Shown here: positions 24,415 through 38,500 of the stretch, one piece after another
How the letters are laid out: every line of letters begins with the position of its first letter
Numbering within the stretch: the stretch's first letter is position 1
From: Taenia hydatigena
Lineage: Eukaryota; Platyhelminthes; Cestoda; Cyclophyllidea; Taeniidae
Assembly: GCA_036345935.2 (NCBI GenBank)
Contig: JADWOT020000009.1
Span: 4,731,381-4,795,380, forward strand
Direction: 5' to 3'
Length of the DNA stretch: 64,000 bases
Program-made: the position numbers and the translations under genes
The notes under the pieces: generated by a model
What the model was told of the DNA's origin: nothing
Database searches by the model: none
Seen by the model: only the letters and a program-made list of their open reading frames with translations

Positions 24415-26560
24415 ATGAACGCGTTGTCTCAAATCTTCTCCCAGAAGCTACATTTCCTCTTTGTTTCAAACCTTAAGGCGCTACGGTATACTGGTGGGAG
24501 GTTTATCTCTGCCAGCGCGCCCGGTTTCCAGTCACCACATAAAAATGAGAAAAGTTCTGAAACTGGATCTAGAAATGAGTCAGGTTCATGGTCTGGAAAA
24601 AACGCGTGGAAATTGGGTGCCTTAAGTATCGCAGCGTCTGCTGCATTTGCGGCAGGCTGTGGAATCGCTGTCTGGGGTACATTATTCTTAAAAGTGCTGT
24701 ATTATTTTTAGGACCACCTGGCAGAGATGAGAATGACGTTGAGGTAATATCTGGCGTATCCGATTTTTTTTTAGATAAAAGACGAATTTTCTAGTCGTAT
24801 GTGTTTCACTGATTTGCTTTTTCGTTAGTCCCAAAATGGAGAGGATACATATGTCGAGCATGGCAAACAATGTGGGATTTTAACCAGGTTTGCCTTTTCC
24901 TCACTCATTGGGTTTTAAGAGTATTCGGGATCCTATCAGTGAAAAACTTCTCCCAGACCCAGTCGAGCCTCCTTACTATCAACCGCCATATACCATTGTT
25001 TTGGAGATAAATGACGTACTGGTCCATCCAGATTGGAAGGTTTTATTTTTTGCAGCGTAATGTTTGCAGTTCAGATCCGGTTGGCGTTTTAAGAAACGAC
25101 CTGCTTTGGAACTGTTTTTACAACAACTCTCTCCTTTTTATGAAGTCGTAGCTTTCACACAGGATTCTGCAATGGTATAGTCAGCTTTAGGTTAAAAATA
25201 TGCTGCCGCCACTTGACTTTCATTTATTTGTCAAGACATTTGGGAAGTTGTTTTCTTGTTAAGGTCGAAAGCTTACTAACCGTTTTTGGGAGCTTATTCA
25301 ATGCTGTTTCGCTGAAATTAAATTAATCTTCCTGCATTTTCACCGGTTTAACGCCATTAGTACTTATTACGTCAACAAACATGTGGTTTAACCTGTTTTC
25401 GGCCAGACTGGAATGCCGGTATTGGCGCAAATCGATTCAAAGGGGCAGTATATCCACTACCGTCTTTTCCGTGAATCGACTCGCTATCGCAAAGGCAAGC
25501 ACATAAAGGATCTTTCTTGTTTGAACCGAGACCTCTCACGGGTCATCTTGATTGATTGGAACCCTGACGCTGCTTCCATGCAACCACGGAACGCCTTCAT
25601 CATTAACCGTTGGACTGGTGATGATTCGGATAGAGAGCTAATTGACTTGGTTGCTTTTCTTCGGAGTAAGTCTCTTGTTTATCCCAAACTCCTCGTCGGT
25701 GATATACCACTTTGCCTTGTATGGGTTCTCTCGTAAACAATCCATACTTCATATTGTCATGTTGTTTTTGTATCATTTCGAATTACCGCCAGTTGTTGTG
25801 CTTGATTTTAAGTAAAAGTGAGAACCATGGCAAACATTCACATTGATGACGTAAGCTTCTCAAACCGAGATGTTCCCTGATTTTTGTTAAATGTTTTGTG
25901 GCAGATTTATGGTAGAAGGTTGGGCTACAGACGCTTTCTCGAAAATTTTGGCTTCCTTTTCTGCACTGTTGTTTAGATAGGCCGAAGTCTGTACTAAATC
26001 ATCAATCTTTCAACGCTTCTGTTAGCAGGCTTATTTTTTAGCCAAGCATACTTCATCATGGATACCTAGTTGCATTGTGCCTTGTGTAATCGTTTCACCT
26101 CTCCTTCACTTACATGAGTTACTTGTTTTGATGTCCACTTACCATTGCATATCTTCATGCATTTAATTAGACTCTTTTTTTGGAACTTGTAGTGATCGCC
26201 ATGAGCGGAGTAAAGGATGTGCGCCCTGTGCTGGACCACTACCGCCAATTTGACGACCCACTTGCTGCTTTTAAGGAGAAGCACGAGCAGCTCATGGTTG
26301 GTCGCCATTTCAATATTGATTCTCAGTGTGTAGCTTTCACTGTCTGGCAGTAGGCGGTTGCAATCCCGCTTCAATAATTAAGTAAATCTAACGAACATAA
26401 ATCTTTGTATTGTTCTGGAATAGGGTGTAACTGCCCTTTGGCAGCGCCCTCTAAGATATGCTCATTTTAGGAGGCCCAGGCGAGGAAGAAGGAGCAGGAG
26501 AGAATGGCTGCAAAGAAGAAGTCATTTGGCTTTAACTCGTTCAGTGGTTTTCGGCGATGA
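24415..26560 (+). CDS. TIMM50: TIM50 subunit of the mitochondrial TIM23 translocase, 9 exons, about 350 aa
   Basis: TIM50 is the inner-membrane receptor that accepts presequences from the outer-membrane pore and passes them to TIM23. Exons: 24415-24676, 24712-24743, 24775-24796, 24829-24887, 24920-25039, 25070-25174, 25407-25665, 26193-26296 and 26471-26560. The N-terminus is a basic presequence, followed by one membrane span ([18 protein letters not shown]) after a Ser/Asn-rich linker. The FCP1-like domain has [50 protein letters not shown] and [19 protein letters not shown]. The phosphatase-type DxDx(T/V) signature is degenerate (LEINDVLVH), as it is in human TIMM50, so catalysis is not expected. 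The length matches human TIMM50 (353 aa). The first ATG in the exon-1 frame was chosen as start. Five consecutive introns are 30-35 bp. Confidence 0.93.
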
Positions 26561-29500
26561 AGCATATTCTCAGTGTATCTTCTCACCCTCAACCTGTAAA
26601 TACTGCAGTACTGATCCGTTGCTCCGGTTATTTTGTGCAATGAAAGCGCATGATCATACAATTGTTTCCCTTTCTCAACGTGGTGTGCTACTTAGCCTTT
26701 AACAGTAGCTGCTCTGTTCTACTGGCTTCCTCGCCTCACCTTGCCATAGAGGTGTTATTAACGGAAAGGTACGAATTTCACGTCAGGTGGTGTTGCTTCT
26801 CTTGCTGGGACTCATGTCTGAATCTTCGCAATCATGATTCATTGCAAGCAATCCCTGTAGGTTCGGAATCGCAGACCCGGGATAATTGATGCGATGCCGT
26901 GCGGCCGCTTCTCGCAACCTGATAGGTGTGAGTGATGAATATACGAATAGGTTGGTTTCTGCCATCGGTGCCTGTATCCCCGCGACATTGTGGATTGCGT
27001 CGCCAGTCCTTTTTCACTGGTAATGATTGACCAAAAAAGGGAGTCATTGCAGACGCAGATCCCTGGTACAAATCGGTGATAATGATCGGTCATGCAGAAC
27101 GGTGCTTCATTCCCCACAACAGCGGCGAAGATTGTAATACTCAATATATCTCAAGTTGAAAAATTTAACGCTGCACTGTTGATAAACTTAAACAAGGTTT
27201 TAATTGGTTGTGACGCTTTAGTATCGTTTCGCTCGTTTACACTGAGGCAAAAAGGAGTGCGTTTTAATTTTGCTAAAAGTTTTGTAAACAACTACTTTTG
27301 TTTAGTGAATTTTCTCATGCCGCGTAAGTGATGCTGAGGGTTATAGTCCTGCGGATTGCGATTCGAACAATGAAAGGATATAAAAATACGTGTTGAAGTG
27401 GCCACTCCAATCTACGGATACTTCGAGTCGGCCGGCTTGTGTGTGCTTGAGCTTGCAGCATAGTAATGTAAATGGAACACATATATTTAGTCAGAGGTTA
27501 CTTCATGTTCTTGAAACTGATGGATCTATATAGCAATACATGCCGAATATTGTTCCTCATCTTTGAGAGGGTTAATTCCAATTAAGCACTCGTAAGATGG
27601 TACAACAGTCAGGGCAGCGGTGCGTGCCACGAGCTCCTTCAAACTGACTCGCTTCGCACTGAAGCGGTAGTCGTACCACGCGGAATGTATCGCTGTAATG
27701 CTTTCTCGATTCTCTATATTCTGAGTTCGTCAACAATGGCAATGACGTTTAGATTTCACATCAAAAGCGGAGAAAATACAGACGGAAGTTGACCGTTTTG
27801 AAGCATACGAGGAAGGTCTTCTCGAATGCATTCAAGTCGCAACTCGCTACAGCCGCCCTAAAATGCAAGTGGTGCTCTCTGCCATTTTTCGGTGCCACTT
27901 CTGCATTGGAACACCAAACAACTTTGACATCATCATTTTATCACATTATTTGCATGCAGGGCAGTAACAAATATAGGGCTACAGTAGATTTAGAAAATAA
28001 AAGTCCTATTGCCTCACTTTTTTGCAGTTTTATGCTATTTAGCCACTTACCACGAATGCATTGTGGTTGCCTGACAGAGAAGAATGGAAGAATGTCTTCA
28101 CGTCAGTGGGCAGCGAGCAATAACTTATGTACGCACGATAGTGACTTTTAAAAACGTTTTCTTTTTTGGTATTAAACATCGACGACGGTTCGCTGTTTGT
28201 AGCTCTGGTAGATTCATATGGCATTTAACGTTAGAGCATTAACGTGTGACAGCGGTACCTCTGGTGATTGGCACTATTAGGAGGTCGGCCACTGCCTCCT
28301 TAGATTGTCAGTCTGGCCACTTCAGTTGTTTGCGGTGCTACTTGTAACGGAGGAAACAGAGGAGCCCATTCATCAGCCAAACTTGCTCATGGTAGAGTGA
28401 ATTTCTCAGGCTCATTCAATTAGGGTGGAGTGTGAACATGGGCGGTGGAAATAAGCAAAGGTTTTATTAGGCGCATGAAATCATTGTGTAAATCACCACT
28501 GTTTGGAAAAATACGGTGATGGCTGCCTTAATGTTGTTCAACTCTGCAACTTGCATACTTTCTGCACCTTCTAAGGTCAAAGGACAGTTCTATCTACTGA
28601 GGCGCCCAGTGCTTATTTTCCAAATTATTGTGACAATTAGGCAAAAGGATTGAATATTTAAAGCAACCCAAGTCGTCAAAGTAAAACTATTATATCGGTT
28701 TCAAGTAGGAAGCTAAAAATGGCCTTATGCAAGTGTAAAGTGAATATTGAAGCTTGTACTGACAGTTGACAACCACCTATTATCCATTTACCTTGCAAAG
28801 AAGGTCATTATGAATGCAGTGCTTCAAAAACGGAGCCTCACGTGAAATGAATAGGTGCCTCGCAGTCAGTTGGCCTACTGTCATTTGGCAACTCCACACG
28901 AAACTTCCTTCCCTTATCCCCTCCTGATTAACCAATGATGGCTGTGGATTCGTAGGTCGAAAAAAAAAATCATCAATCAAATCACACTAAATAAATCGCG
29001 TAAAAGACAAATTTGGGTCATTTTAAATGAACAGTATTTTGCAGCCTTCAGGACGCTTCAAAACGCGTATGTAGATCTCAAATGAATGTATCGCATTTGT
29101 CTACCCATTACCAAAAGCGACCACTTAATGGATATATTGCCCTCCCCTTTCAATACGTTACGACCATTACTGCTACCGATGGTTACGCTTTGAAGAATTT
29201 GGGTGTTAATACAACTCCTAATTACCTATCAATTGTGGCGTAACCTTTGATGTGCCGCACTCCAAGTTAATTGAGATCTGAGCGGTGTGTTTAATCGTTT
29301 TAAAATTAAGTAAGCATTAGAGAGTGGCTGTTAGTGGACCTCTTTGAAATTGACTGATGCGTCCGCCCTCGAGTTGTCAATTGGGCGCAAATGACTCCGC
29401 CGCCAGGACAAAGGCGTTTAAACAGGCATTCAACTTCAAACGTGGTTTATCGTCCGACGATGTGCGCGTGTGTGACGGGGTGCCACTGATAAACGCCGTT

Positions 29501-32500
29501 TATCAAAGCGAGGAAAATCATCTTCACGTCACAGTTTTAGTCCAGCAAATATCTTTCCATTATATGCACTGACATCATTCACACATTTTGAAGTCGACTT
29601 ATTAAAACCCGTATGAGTCGTAAAATTTGTAGGTAGCGAAAATGCGTAATCTTGCCGATGTTACGTGCTCAGTATGCTATCATCAATGTACCCCGATTTC
29701 GCTAAGTCTGAGATCCTTTGAAATGGAAACCATTCACAGTGGATGGACTGCAATTCTGATGGGCGAAGTTTCAGACCTATGTGAATCTCTTGATTTAATC
29801 TCATATGCTTTTCTTTTCAATGGTAACACTGGGTCTTACAACGTTACTTTCGCCAGGTTAACAAGAAGTCTTCCGCCATCCTCTCATGATTCTGAGGTGG
29901 AAATATCTCCTAGACGTGAATATATGCGATATCAGCAAAGCCAGATCTTCCAGTATTGTGGAGCGGTTAGGTGGAAGAAGTTATGAGGAATAATCCTTAC
30001 ATTACTTCTATGAGATAAATGAAGTTGTAAATACTCGAGCCGAGTAATGAATAACATTATGTTGTTAAACTATTCCAATCGAATTGCCGACATCACTGTG
30101 CAGCATATACACTCGCCACAGGATTATACTATTATATTATACTTCGTTCACAAAAGTATGAAGAACGCAGATCAATGATTCCAGTTGGTGCTGCTTTTTA
30201 TCTTCAAGTAAAAGTGACAAAAGTTGTAGGTTGCTCTTTCCCTCCAGACTTTGTGCCTTAATCGACGAGGAAAAGTGTGACTTTTAGGCCAATCGGGAGG
30301 ACTGACAGAAGTCATGGGAAACAAAGCACATCATCACAATGCACAAGTCCAAATTTATCCCATGGATTAAGGAAAATATATAGGCAAAATATATTGTGAC
30401 AAGATACATCTTTTACCTTGCGCCAACTTCTGAAGGCTGCCGACCCACTAATCCCCACGCAGGAAGTAATGCCCCGAAAATGCCAGTCCACTCAAAATAC
30501 AGTCGTGGCGGAACAAACCTTTGTTTTGAACCAGGCCGAAATTGTGGGATTCTTTGTTTCAACTCTAAGCCATCGCATGAATCAAAAGGCTTTGACTCCT
30601 ACAGAAGCTGGTAAGAAAAACGGATTCTACCACTAGCATTTGGCGATGGAGGGAAATAGCTTAAGTGGATCTTTCATGCATAACTCTGGTTGCAAACTTT
30701 AGTTATTAAAGGTGAAAAATTTAATAACGAGTGTACCTCTAATTCTATTCTAATTTGAGACTTTTCCACAAGTCATTTACGGAGGAAGGCTTGAAGTTAA
30801 AATTCTCAAGTTATTTCGTAAATGAAACTTGTGAAGCAGATGCTGCTTCCGGGGATAAAATATGGATACAAGCAAATGGGCATGTGGTATATCGTGGAAA
30901 GGGATTTGGGAAAATCCAGAGCCCAAACAAAGAAATATATCATATATTGTAACCTTTCTTTCATGAAATCATTTTAACAGACAGGAGAGTTCCCTACAGT
31001 TGGGTTTTAGCTTAAAGTGTTGCCTATGCGTGGCTATTCATCACGTATTAAGTGGGATTGCATATTTCGCCTAAAAGGATCACAGTGAATCGTTAATGAT
31101 TTCTATGAGAGGCTATTTAACCGGAAAATAAACACTTAAACTTTTCATACTACTGAGGTGAAGGATGTTGACCCGTTTAGGTTACACCCACTTTCCACTC
31201 AGGTGTGTTTGTGTGTGTGCTTGCCATTGTCTCGGCTGACATTCCAGCAAAGCTATTTGATGAAAAAGCACTTGGTGTAGAAAAAATCGTAGGATGCTGG
31301 TGTCCATTTGTGATCCATGGGTGGGTCATAAATAAAATCCGTCACTGGTGGAATAGTATCAGTGTTGGTGTTTCGTTTCAAGCTTCACCCATTTCTGCTC
31401 CACACAGAACAACTGGTCCGTTTAACTTTGGCGCATTAAATCCCTCCATCTCAAAACAATACAGTGAGAGATTCACAAATGAATCGAGGCTAAGTCGTTC
31501 TTCTACTTTTGCAATACTCTGGCAGCAGGGCTGCACCTACGGCAAATGAGTTTTAAATCTGACGAATATTTCAAATAGAAGGGATATGCATTCACATTTC
31601 TGGCGTTAAGTGTCGCTTGAATGAATTTGTCAGTGGGGCACAAACATGCGGTGATGATAATCAGTTGCCGTGACAGACGAGCAACAAATGTTTTGCAAAT
31701 TTTGCTAGGAAGGCGTTCAAGTAAGTCCCACTTGTATTATCTGTGTAACCAATAAGCATGTCATCTCCTCTGCCACAAAAATCGAATTTTCGGAACATTC
31801 TAAATCTGAATGTCTAAACCATGGAAACGACTCGCTCCGTAAATTGTTACGGTTTCAGGGGAACGTTGATCCAAGTTAAACTTTTGCTAGCGCCTTAATT
31901 GCATAATCACTGCCGGCCTCATTTAGAGCCACAAGACACAACCCGCTCGTCCACCTCCACCCCGATTCAAACTCCTACTTTTCGTCCCGGCAACCATCCT
32001 CACTGTCGCGTCCCAGAGAAGCTCTTCAGTCACTCACGTACGCACCCTCAAACGCTACTTTTCCGCCGTCGACGAGGACAGCCAGATGTTTGAAATGCAG
32101 TGTCACTGGGAAATCCTAGAGCACTCGGAAAATTTAAGTGTTTTATGCCTTCTTATGTGAATAACGCGATGTATGAAAGAGTTTTTCATTCACGTTCGAG
32201 TGATCAGTAATCATGCCACAATAAAATCTCTACGTCGTAGGAAAGGTCTCAATGTTTGCAAAAAAAGATTAAGATGTCTATCAATAGAGGGTAATTTTTT
32301 ACCATTTCATTGTAAATGGTAAACTCCTCTAAGTCTTCGAAGCCTTATAAATAGAGCACTTCGCCGTTGCAGTCACATAGAATCAGTAATTACCCGGAAG
32401 ATCGAAATGTTAGCATGCAGCGTCTCCTGATGCTTATTTGTATCAAGTAATTTCGGAGAAGTCTCTGAAAAATCTTCGAGATTAGTGGCATGCTCAGTTT

Positions 32501-35500
32501 TCGTAACATTTCTACTTTTAAGTCCACTAATATGCAGTAGTCCATGGAAAATGTAATTTATAGAAATGGGAATTCTCACATTACTAGCTGATGGCTAGAA
32601 GGCGGGCATATTTCCCGAAATCGAATAGAAGCGCGTGCTCTCGAGATTAAGTGCTTCCATACGTGCAGCAAGGTAGGCGAATTCTAAGTGGAAATACACT
32701 GACGGCATTTTACTTCCAAACCACACTGAACTGTTGTCTATATTCTTTAACTTAAATTGCTGCTCCTTCACTCCAGCGCTTCATTTAATAACCTCTAGAA
32801 CAATCTCTTTTAAAACTATCTTTTCGATGACCGTGAAACTAATCAACTGGGACTTATTAATCGGGTAGAAGCATTCGTTCATAATGACAATATGAGTGAT
32901 GTCACTCAAGTCCCTTTAGAAAGGCCTTTCGTCATTCGACCTCCTCATTTCTATCTTCATCTCACCAATTCCCTAGACTATCCTAGCATAACATGAATAG
33001 CTCAAAGTTGAAACGGACAAGTTACCAATCAGTTCTTCAAGGAATACGTCGATGGGATGGCTGGACCGGTAAAATATGCACACTCCTCTAAAATCATCCA
33101 TTCAGCTGTTTGGTCGTTAATCTGTCATTAGCACAACAGAAGCAGGAACGGGGGACCATAAGAAATCCTTTATATTCATAAACAGGAATTTTGGTAAGTG
33201 AAATGTGATAGATGAGGCGAATACCGTCATAGAGCATGATTAACCCTTCCTATGACCTCGTCCGTGTAGGAGAACAGAGCTTATAAAATGCTGTAACAAA
33301 CGGCCTTCAATTTATTCTGTCAGTCGAGATCCTCAATTTGATACTTTAATGATGCTTTGCGAATCCTCTTTAACAATTGTCAGCCCTTCGCTACGCTAAA
33401 GCAAAGCACTGCTACAGCTGAAACATCACAAATGTTTCATAATCAAGAGTTGTCAAATGGGCGAAAATGCTCCAGCTGCACACAGTTTTGTTTTTCCCTT
33501 CAGATCATATGCAACAGCTACTTCAATGTGTAAATGTAATATTCGCTGTTAATTAGACGTCGATTCCTTTCGGTAAGCCTCTTTCCTGACAAATTTGATT
33601 AGTCGAAACGCATGAAGGTTTGCGGGAGGCATTGAATGGACTCCCACTGGGCATTTATTAGTCATTGCCAGTTGTTTGAACAAATTGGACAACTTCATTG
33701 TTTCAAGGCAGCTAGACTATCGCTTTGTTTTTTCCTAATTACGCGTTTATGCTTTTACTGCAATTTCTGAAGGACTCAAAATGCTGGTCTAAAGTTGAAG
33801 AGAAGTCTTCCAATTCTAACTCTTTCCATTATCATGCAGACTGCTTCGAAGCCTCTGACCACCTTCAAAAATGTGACTAAAATTACCTTGTAATTATGTT
33901 TCAAAGAGAGTTATTTGGCAAGCCATGTCGGGTTGGCCGCTAATGCGGTGATAGATGCGATGGCATGTGTCAAAGATCACCAAATGCAGGCGCACATCAA
34001 AGTTTAACGATGGCGGTGTCGTGCTTCGGTATGATTTGTCAGACTAAAGTTAATTTTGCCTTGCAAACCAGACGATACATGAGCATAGAATACTTTAAAC
34101 TGTTGTATCTGAGGCATGACTCAATCAAAACTATATTCTCTAGTTAAATATTTTGTTTATTTTATTGTTTTATACTTTCTCCTTCTACACGGTTACCTTC
34201 GATGGATCCGAGTCGCATGGCATAGCATGACCTTGCTTTGGGTCACTCACTGATCACGTTTGGACACTGTGTTCAAGATTTCCCACACACCACACGCATA
34301 TGAGCCCTTAGCCTTAAGTAATTTGACTGAGACAAAGTTACTGAGGCATCAATAAGTAGCTAGCGAAATACTAAGCCCATTTAAACTTAGTTTATTTTTA
34401 AAGGGTTTAAAAACGAAAATTTATGTGCAAACTTACGCTGTTTAGTTATGTACGAGAAGTAGTTAAAACCCCATTTTAATGCTTTTGCTCGATTGGGCGA
34501 CTAAGATCATAAAGCATACATCTGATCTTCATGTCATGCTTCAGCCGTTTTGGCATTGCAAGTTTAGGACTCGCTTTTTGCACCTTCTTATCGCTGAAAA
34601 AGATGTACAATAAAAGGAATCAGCCACCTTGACATGCTTGGTTACACAACCCTAAATGCACCCGAAATTGCAAGGCAAAACAGAAATCGGTATTTTTGAA
34701 TTTTTACTTAGCACATAAGTTACAAATCATAAATATGTGAAATTTCGGCCACTAAATTAAATGTTTTGTAATCACAGAATTGGTTTAGGCGAAGTCCGGA
34801 AGGGCTTTCATAATTCGCGATTTCCTCGCAGTATGTGACGTTGCCTGCTGAACTTGTGCACATCTTATGCGGATCACACGTTTACATCAAATCCCTGCCT
34901 CTACCACTGCCGGGGTAAACGTGGGAAATTCTAGGCAGTGATGGCTTTCCCGAACCTCATTCTGGGCATATTAATATGCGGCTTAGACAGAGCCATTTTT
35001 AAAGGCGGACTGTGATGTTATACTCTGACACCTCTGCAATCCCTTGACTCATGCGATGCCGGATCAGCATCCGAGGTTAATCTCTTCAAAGTATTTATTT
35101 TTGTATTGAGCTACCGAAGGTAATGCGTTGGATTAACCAGGCAACACGGTGACGCGTGCGGTTCGGATTGGCAGTGTGCGTGTCCTGATCCCGACTCTTG
35201 TGACGTGGGAAATTTTGAACACTTACACAACTGTGTCAAATCACTGAGCAAAACAAACGATTACACTATCGTTTCAAGCGCGGTTCCAGCTCGTGGCTTT
35301 TTCTGGTTTTGGAAAACAGAAACGCGTCTGCGCTCTTTAATTTTAAGGCATACTATCTGCTTTTGGTCAAATTGATTCGGGATTCGCAGCTCTTTAGTTG
35401 CTTAATGCGCATTTGAAAATCTCCTTCGCTATTTCGTTTTTTGATAAATAATATAAAATGCTCAGAAATTCCTATGGCATATTTCTTATATAAGGAGATG

Positions 35501-38500
35501 AACTTGGTGAGTAATAAAACATTTTTAATGCAAGTGAAAATATTTAACATCGATGAAATTATTCGTATAATGGACAAAAAATCCGACTCAATAATCAAAG
35601 ATTGTGCCGAATGCATACGATTCAAAAATGGTGCAATCCCCTTATTAGGCTTATTTGCGGTCACTACGGCAATTCTAAGGATTGCACTTTTGGCTTCAAT
35701 TGTGCAAACGGGGATCGACAGGTTCAAGGGACTTTACTTTTGATTTAACATTTCACTCTTAATGCATAGTGTTGGAAAGGCACACATAAAAAGGCATAAA
35801 ACAGGCAGTTCAACTTGGACGATTGTCCAACATGGGTAGAGAGCCGAAAACTGTACGATTGGGTTTAATCAGGAGAAGCAATAAATTAATTAGAGGAATT
35901 TGATTGGGAGGATACCGAAGGCAAAAAGGTCACAATCGGGAATTCCTTTAACCCACATTACCGAAGGAAAGCGTGGAAGTTGAAAGAGAGTGCTTCGCCT
36001 CCTTTATACGGATGGGATGTAAAACAGTGCGTGCGATAAGGTGATAAGACAATACGGGGTTGAACATCCGCAAATTCGCCTCAAATGTGCATTGAATATC
36101 GGTTGTATTATGGCCCGGGCTAATTTCGGGACAGGAGCTTTTGACAGCTACGAGGGAAGCGTTTTGCTTTATTAAGGACTGGTAAGTGTCAGTGGGTTGC
36201 AGAGCCTTCTGACACCAATGACATTATTAGGCTGAGGTTAGAATGACGGTTTCCTTGAATATTCACCACAATCACCGGGCCGATGAAGAAATGTGGTTCT
36301 GAAACGCATTCCTGTTTCATAGGTTTCGCCGGGCACATTCAACGAGGTATTTCACTCGATTCCAAGCCAAACTTTTCCCCATCACCAATCCAAAATAATC
36401 CAGGCTCGTTAGCAATCTTATCCATAAATAGAATTTGGTCGTAATTAATCGTACTTGCTAAACACTTTCTAAATGTATGGAAAAAATATCGTTCGAAAGC
36501 GCCTTTTATATAGCATTTCAGGGGAGACAATTTGCTACTACATGAAAAATATTGATATACTTAAACACGCAGCTAATGACTAGGATGTTTGAGGTTTCGT
36601 ATTAATCCTTTTATGGCTGATTAATTGATTTAAATTGTGAGAGAAAAGTAGTTGAGTCAAAATCCCATAAATTGCAAACCATGTCCCGCAAGCGCTTAAT
36701 CAGGCAGTCCAGATGTTCTATGCCTTGGCTTAAAATAGCCTGTTTGCAGCATAGAGGATGGAATACCTTTGATATTGTCTAGTGGGAAAAATCACACCTC
36801 GGACACAGAGCCCATATAATCCGATAAGCACCTGTCGGGGAGCGATGAGATTGTACAGCCGCGCGTCGTGGGTTAAAGTGTGTGCGCGCCTCCGGATTTA
36901 GGTCACCTCCAAAGCCGCCACACTCGAAGCAGGCGATTTTGTGCATAGAGTATCCACAGAGTAGCCACGGTACGAGGCCAACTCCATCCATCCCGTGCCT
37001 TAACGGATGCCGATTACGGGGCGAGCCTATTATGTTTTATTCATATAAAGCCGGGACCCAATCGAGGAAAACGTCCTCATTTGCTTAAAATGTCACCGGT
37101 TGTGGATTAACAAATTAAAGGCGAGCTGAGCGATTCACCTCAGGTAAAAGGAATGTGAGACGCCGGTCGGCGAATTCCCTTTGAAATTCTGCAAACATGT
37201 CATGAGCGTTAAAGTAGTAATTTAGTGACTCTTGCTTGAAGGCATTAAAACTATACCTATCATTATTTTCAGCGCTGTTATAATTTAGCTTGGATGCATC
37301 AGTCATAATACATAAAGGAACATCATGGATAAGCCTTTTGCTCGCAAACAGTGCGCATTTTGTTAGCATTCAACAAGTTAGCGCAGAACGGCCTTTTGTT
37401 TTTCGATGCTCCGTGCGTTTAGCATTTCGATTTCTAAAGGCCTCGAGCATTGGCTGTGGGCAATATGCAATTGTAATTGTACGTCCTTAAAATGAAATGA
37501 AGGTATTGAGTCTTTAACTGTGGCGTTTAGCCATCCCTTCGAGGCGTGAGTCACACGTACTGCCGTAGTGTGTTCGCCCTGTAGCCTTAGGGCTTTCCTG
37601 CTAATGGAAGTCAACAGCAACCATCTGACTAGGGATAAATAAAGGCTAGACACCAGGACCACCTCCCCGCAACTGCGCGATGGGTTGCATTTATTACATC
37701 CCTTTTTGAACTCTATACTTGGTGCTTCAGTTAGGCATTGTTGACCTAATCAAATGATTTAATTACGGAGTGGTGATTGCTGCGTAAATTTCGTTGAATA
37801 TTTCTTAAGTTTACGTGGGTATTTCGTTTCGTTAATGGAACCATAATTAAGGAATTTAAGATCATTTTCAGCCTGGCCTTATCACTGTCAAACTGCGTTG
37901 TTTCACCAGCTTTCTAAAAAAGTGAAGAACCTACTCTTTCATGCCTCAACTTGCAAAAGATGGTGATCTGTTCGATGAAGTTTCTGCCCATATCTCAAAC
38001 ATGGGCCATTCTTGCTGAGAATCGCATCAACTAGAAATCATAATTTTTGGAGGTTTATAAGGGTATTCTCCAGCCCATTTGGAGCTCCTTTTGTAATACC
38101 AACCCATATCAAACAACATAAACTTTCACAGTTGATTATTTGTAAATAGGGGCATTTTATCAGTTATATGGTGAGACAAAATAAGACCTTGACGACTAGG
38201 AATACGGTGCGGTCTTTTTGCGAGCCATGGGGTCCGTCCATAACTCCAACCTGTTATGGTTGAGGATACACGTGTGTCCCCTCCCAGGGGTGTACGCGTG
38301 CGTGCATGCGTGCCTTCAGGCCCCATAAGGAGGCAACCTGCAGATTTACCATTCACTGAAGTAGGCACGGAATTGGGGAATGGATGAATGTAAGAAAATG
38401 ATGCACAAAACTTCAGAGCTACTGTATCAAATTCACTTAAAAGCATGCAAAACATCTACGCATTTGTAGCGGTCGGCAACATCTTCCCTTATTCATATTG

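Noticed and set aside
26840..26890. A tRNA-like GTTCGGAATC box
   Set aside because: No matching A box or acceptor stem lies at the right distance, and no cloverleaf can be drawn.
35353..35743. Overlapping open frames of 124 and 100 codons on opposite strands
   Set aside because: Neither matches a family I know, and overlapping frames on both strands suggest a chance lack of stops in this composition.
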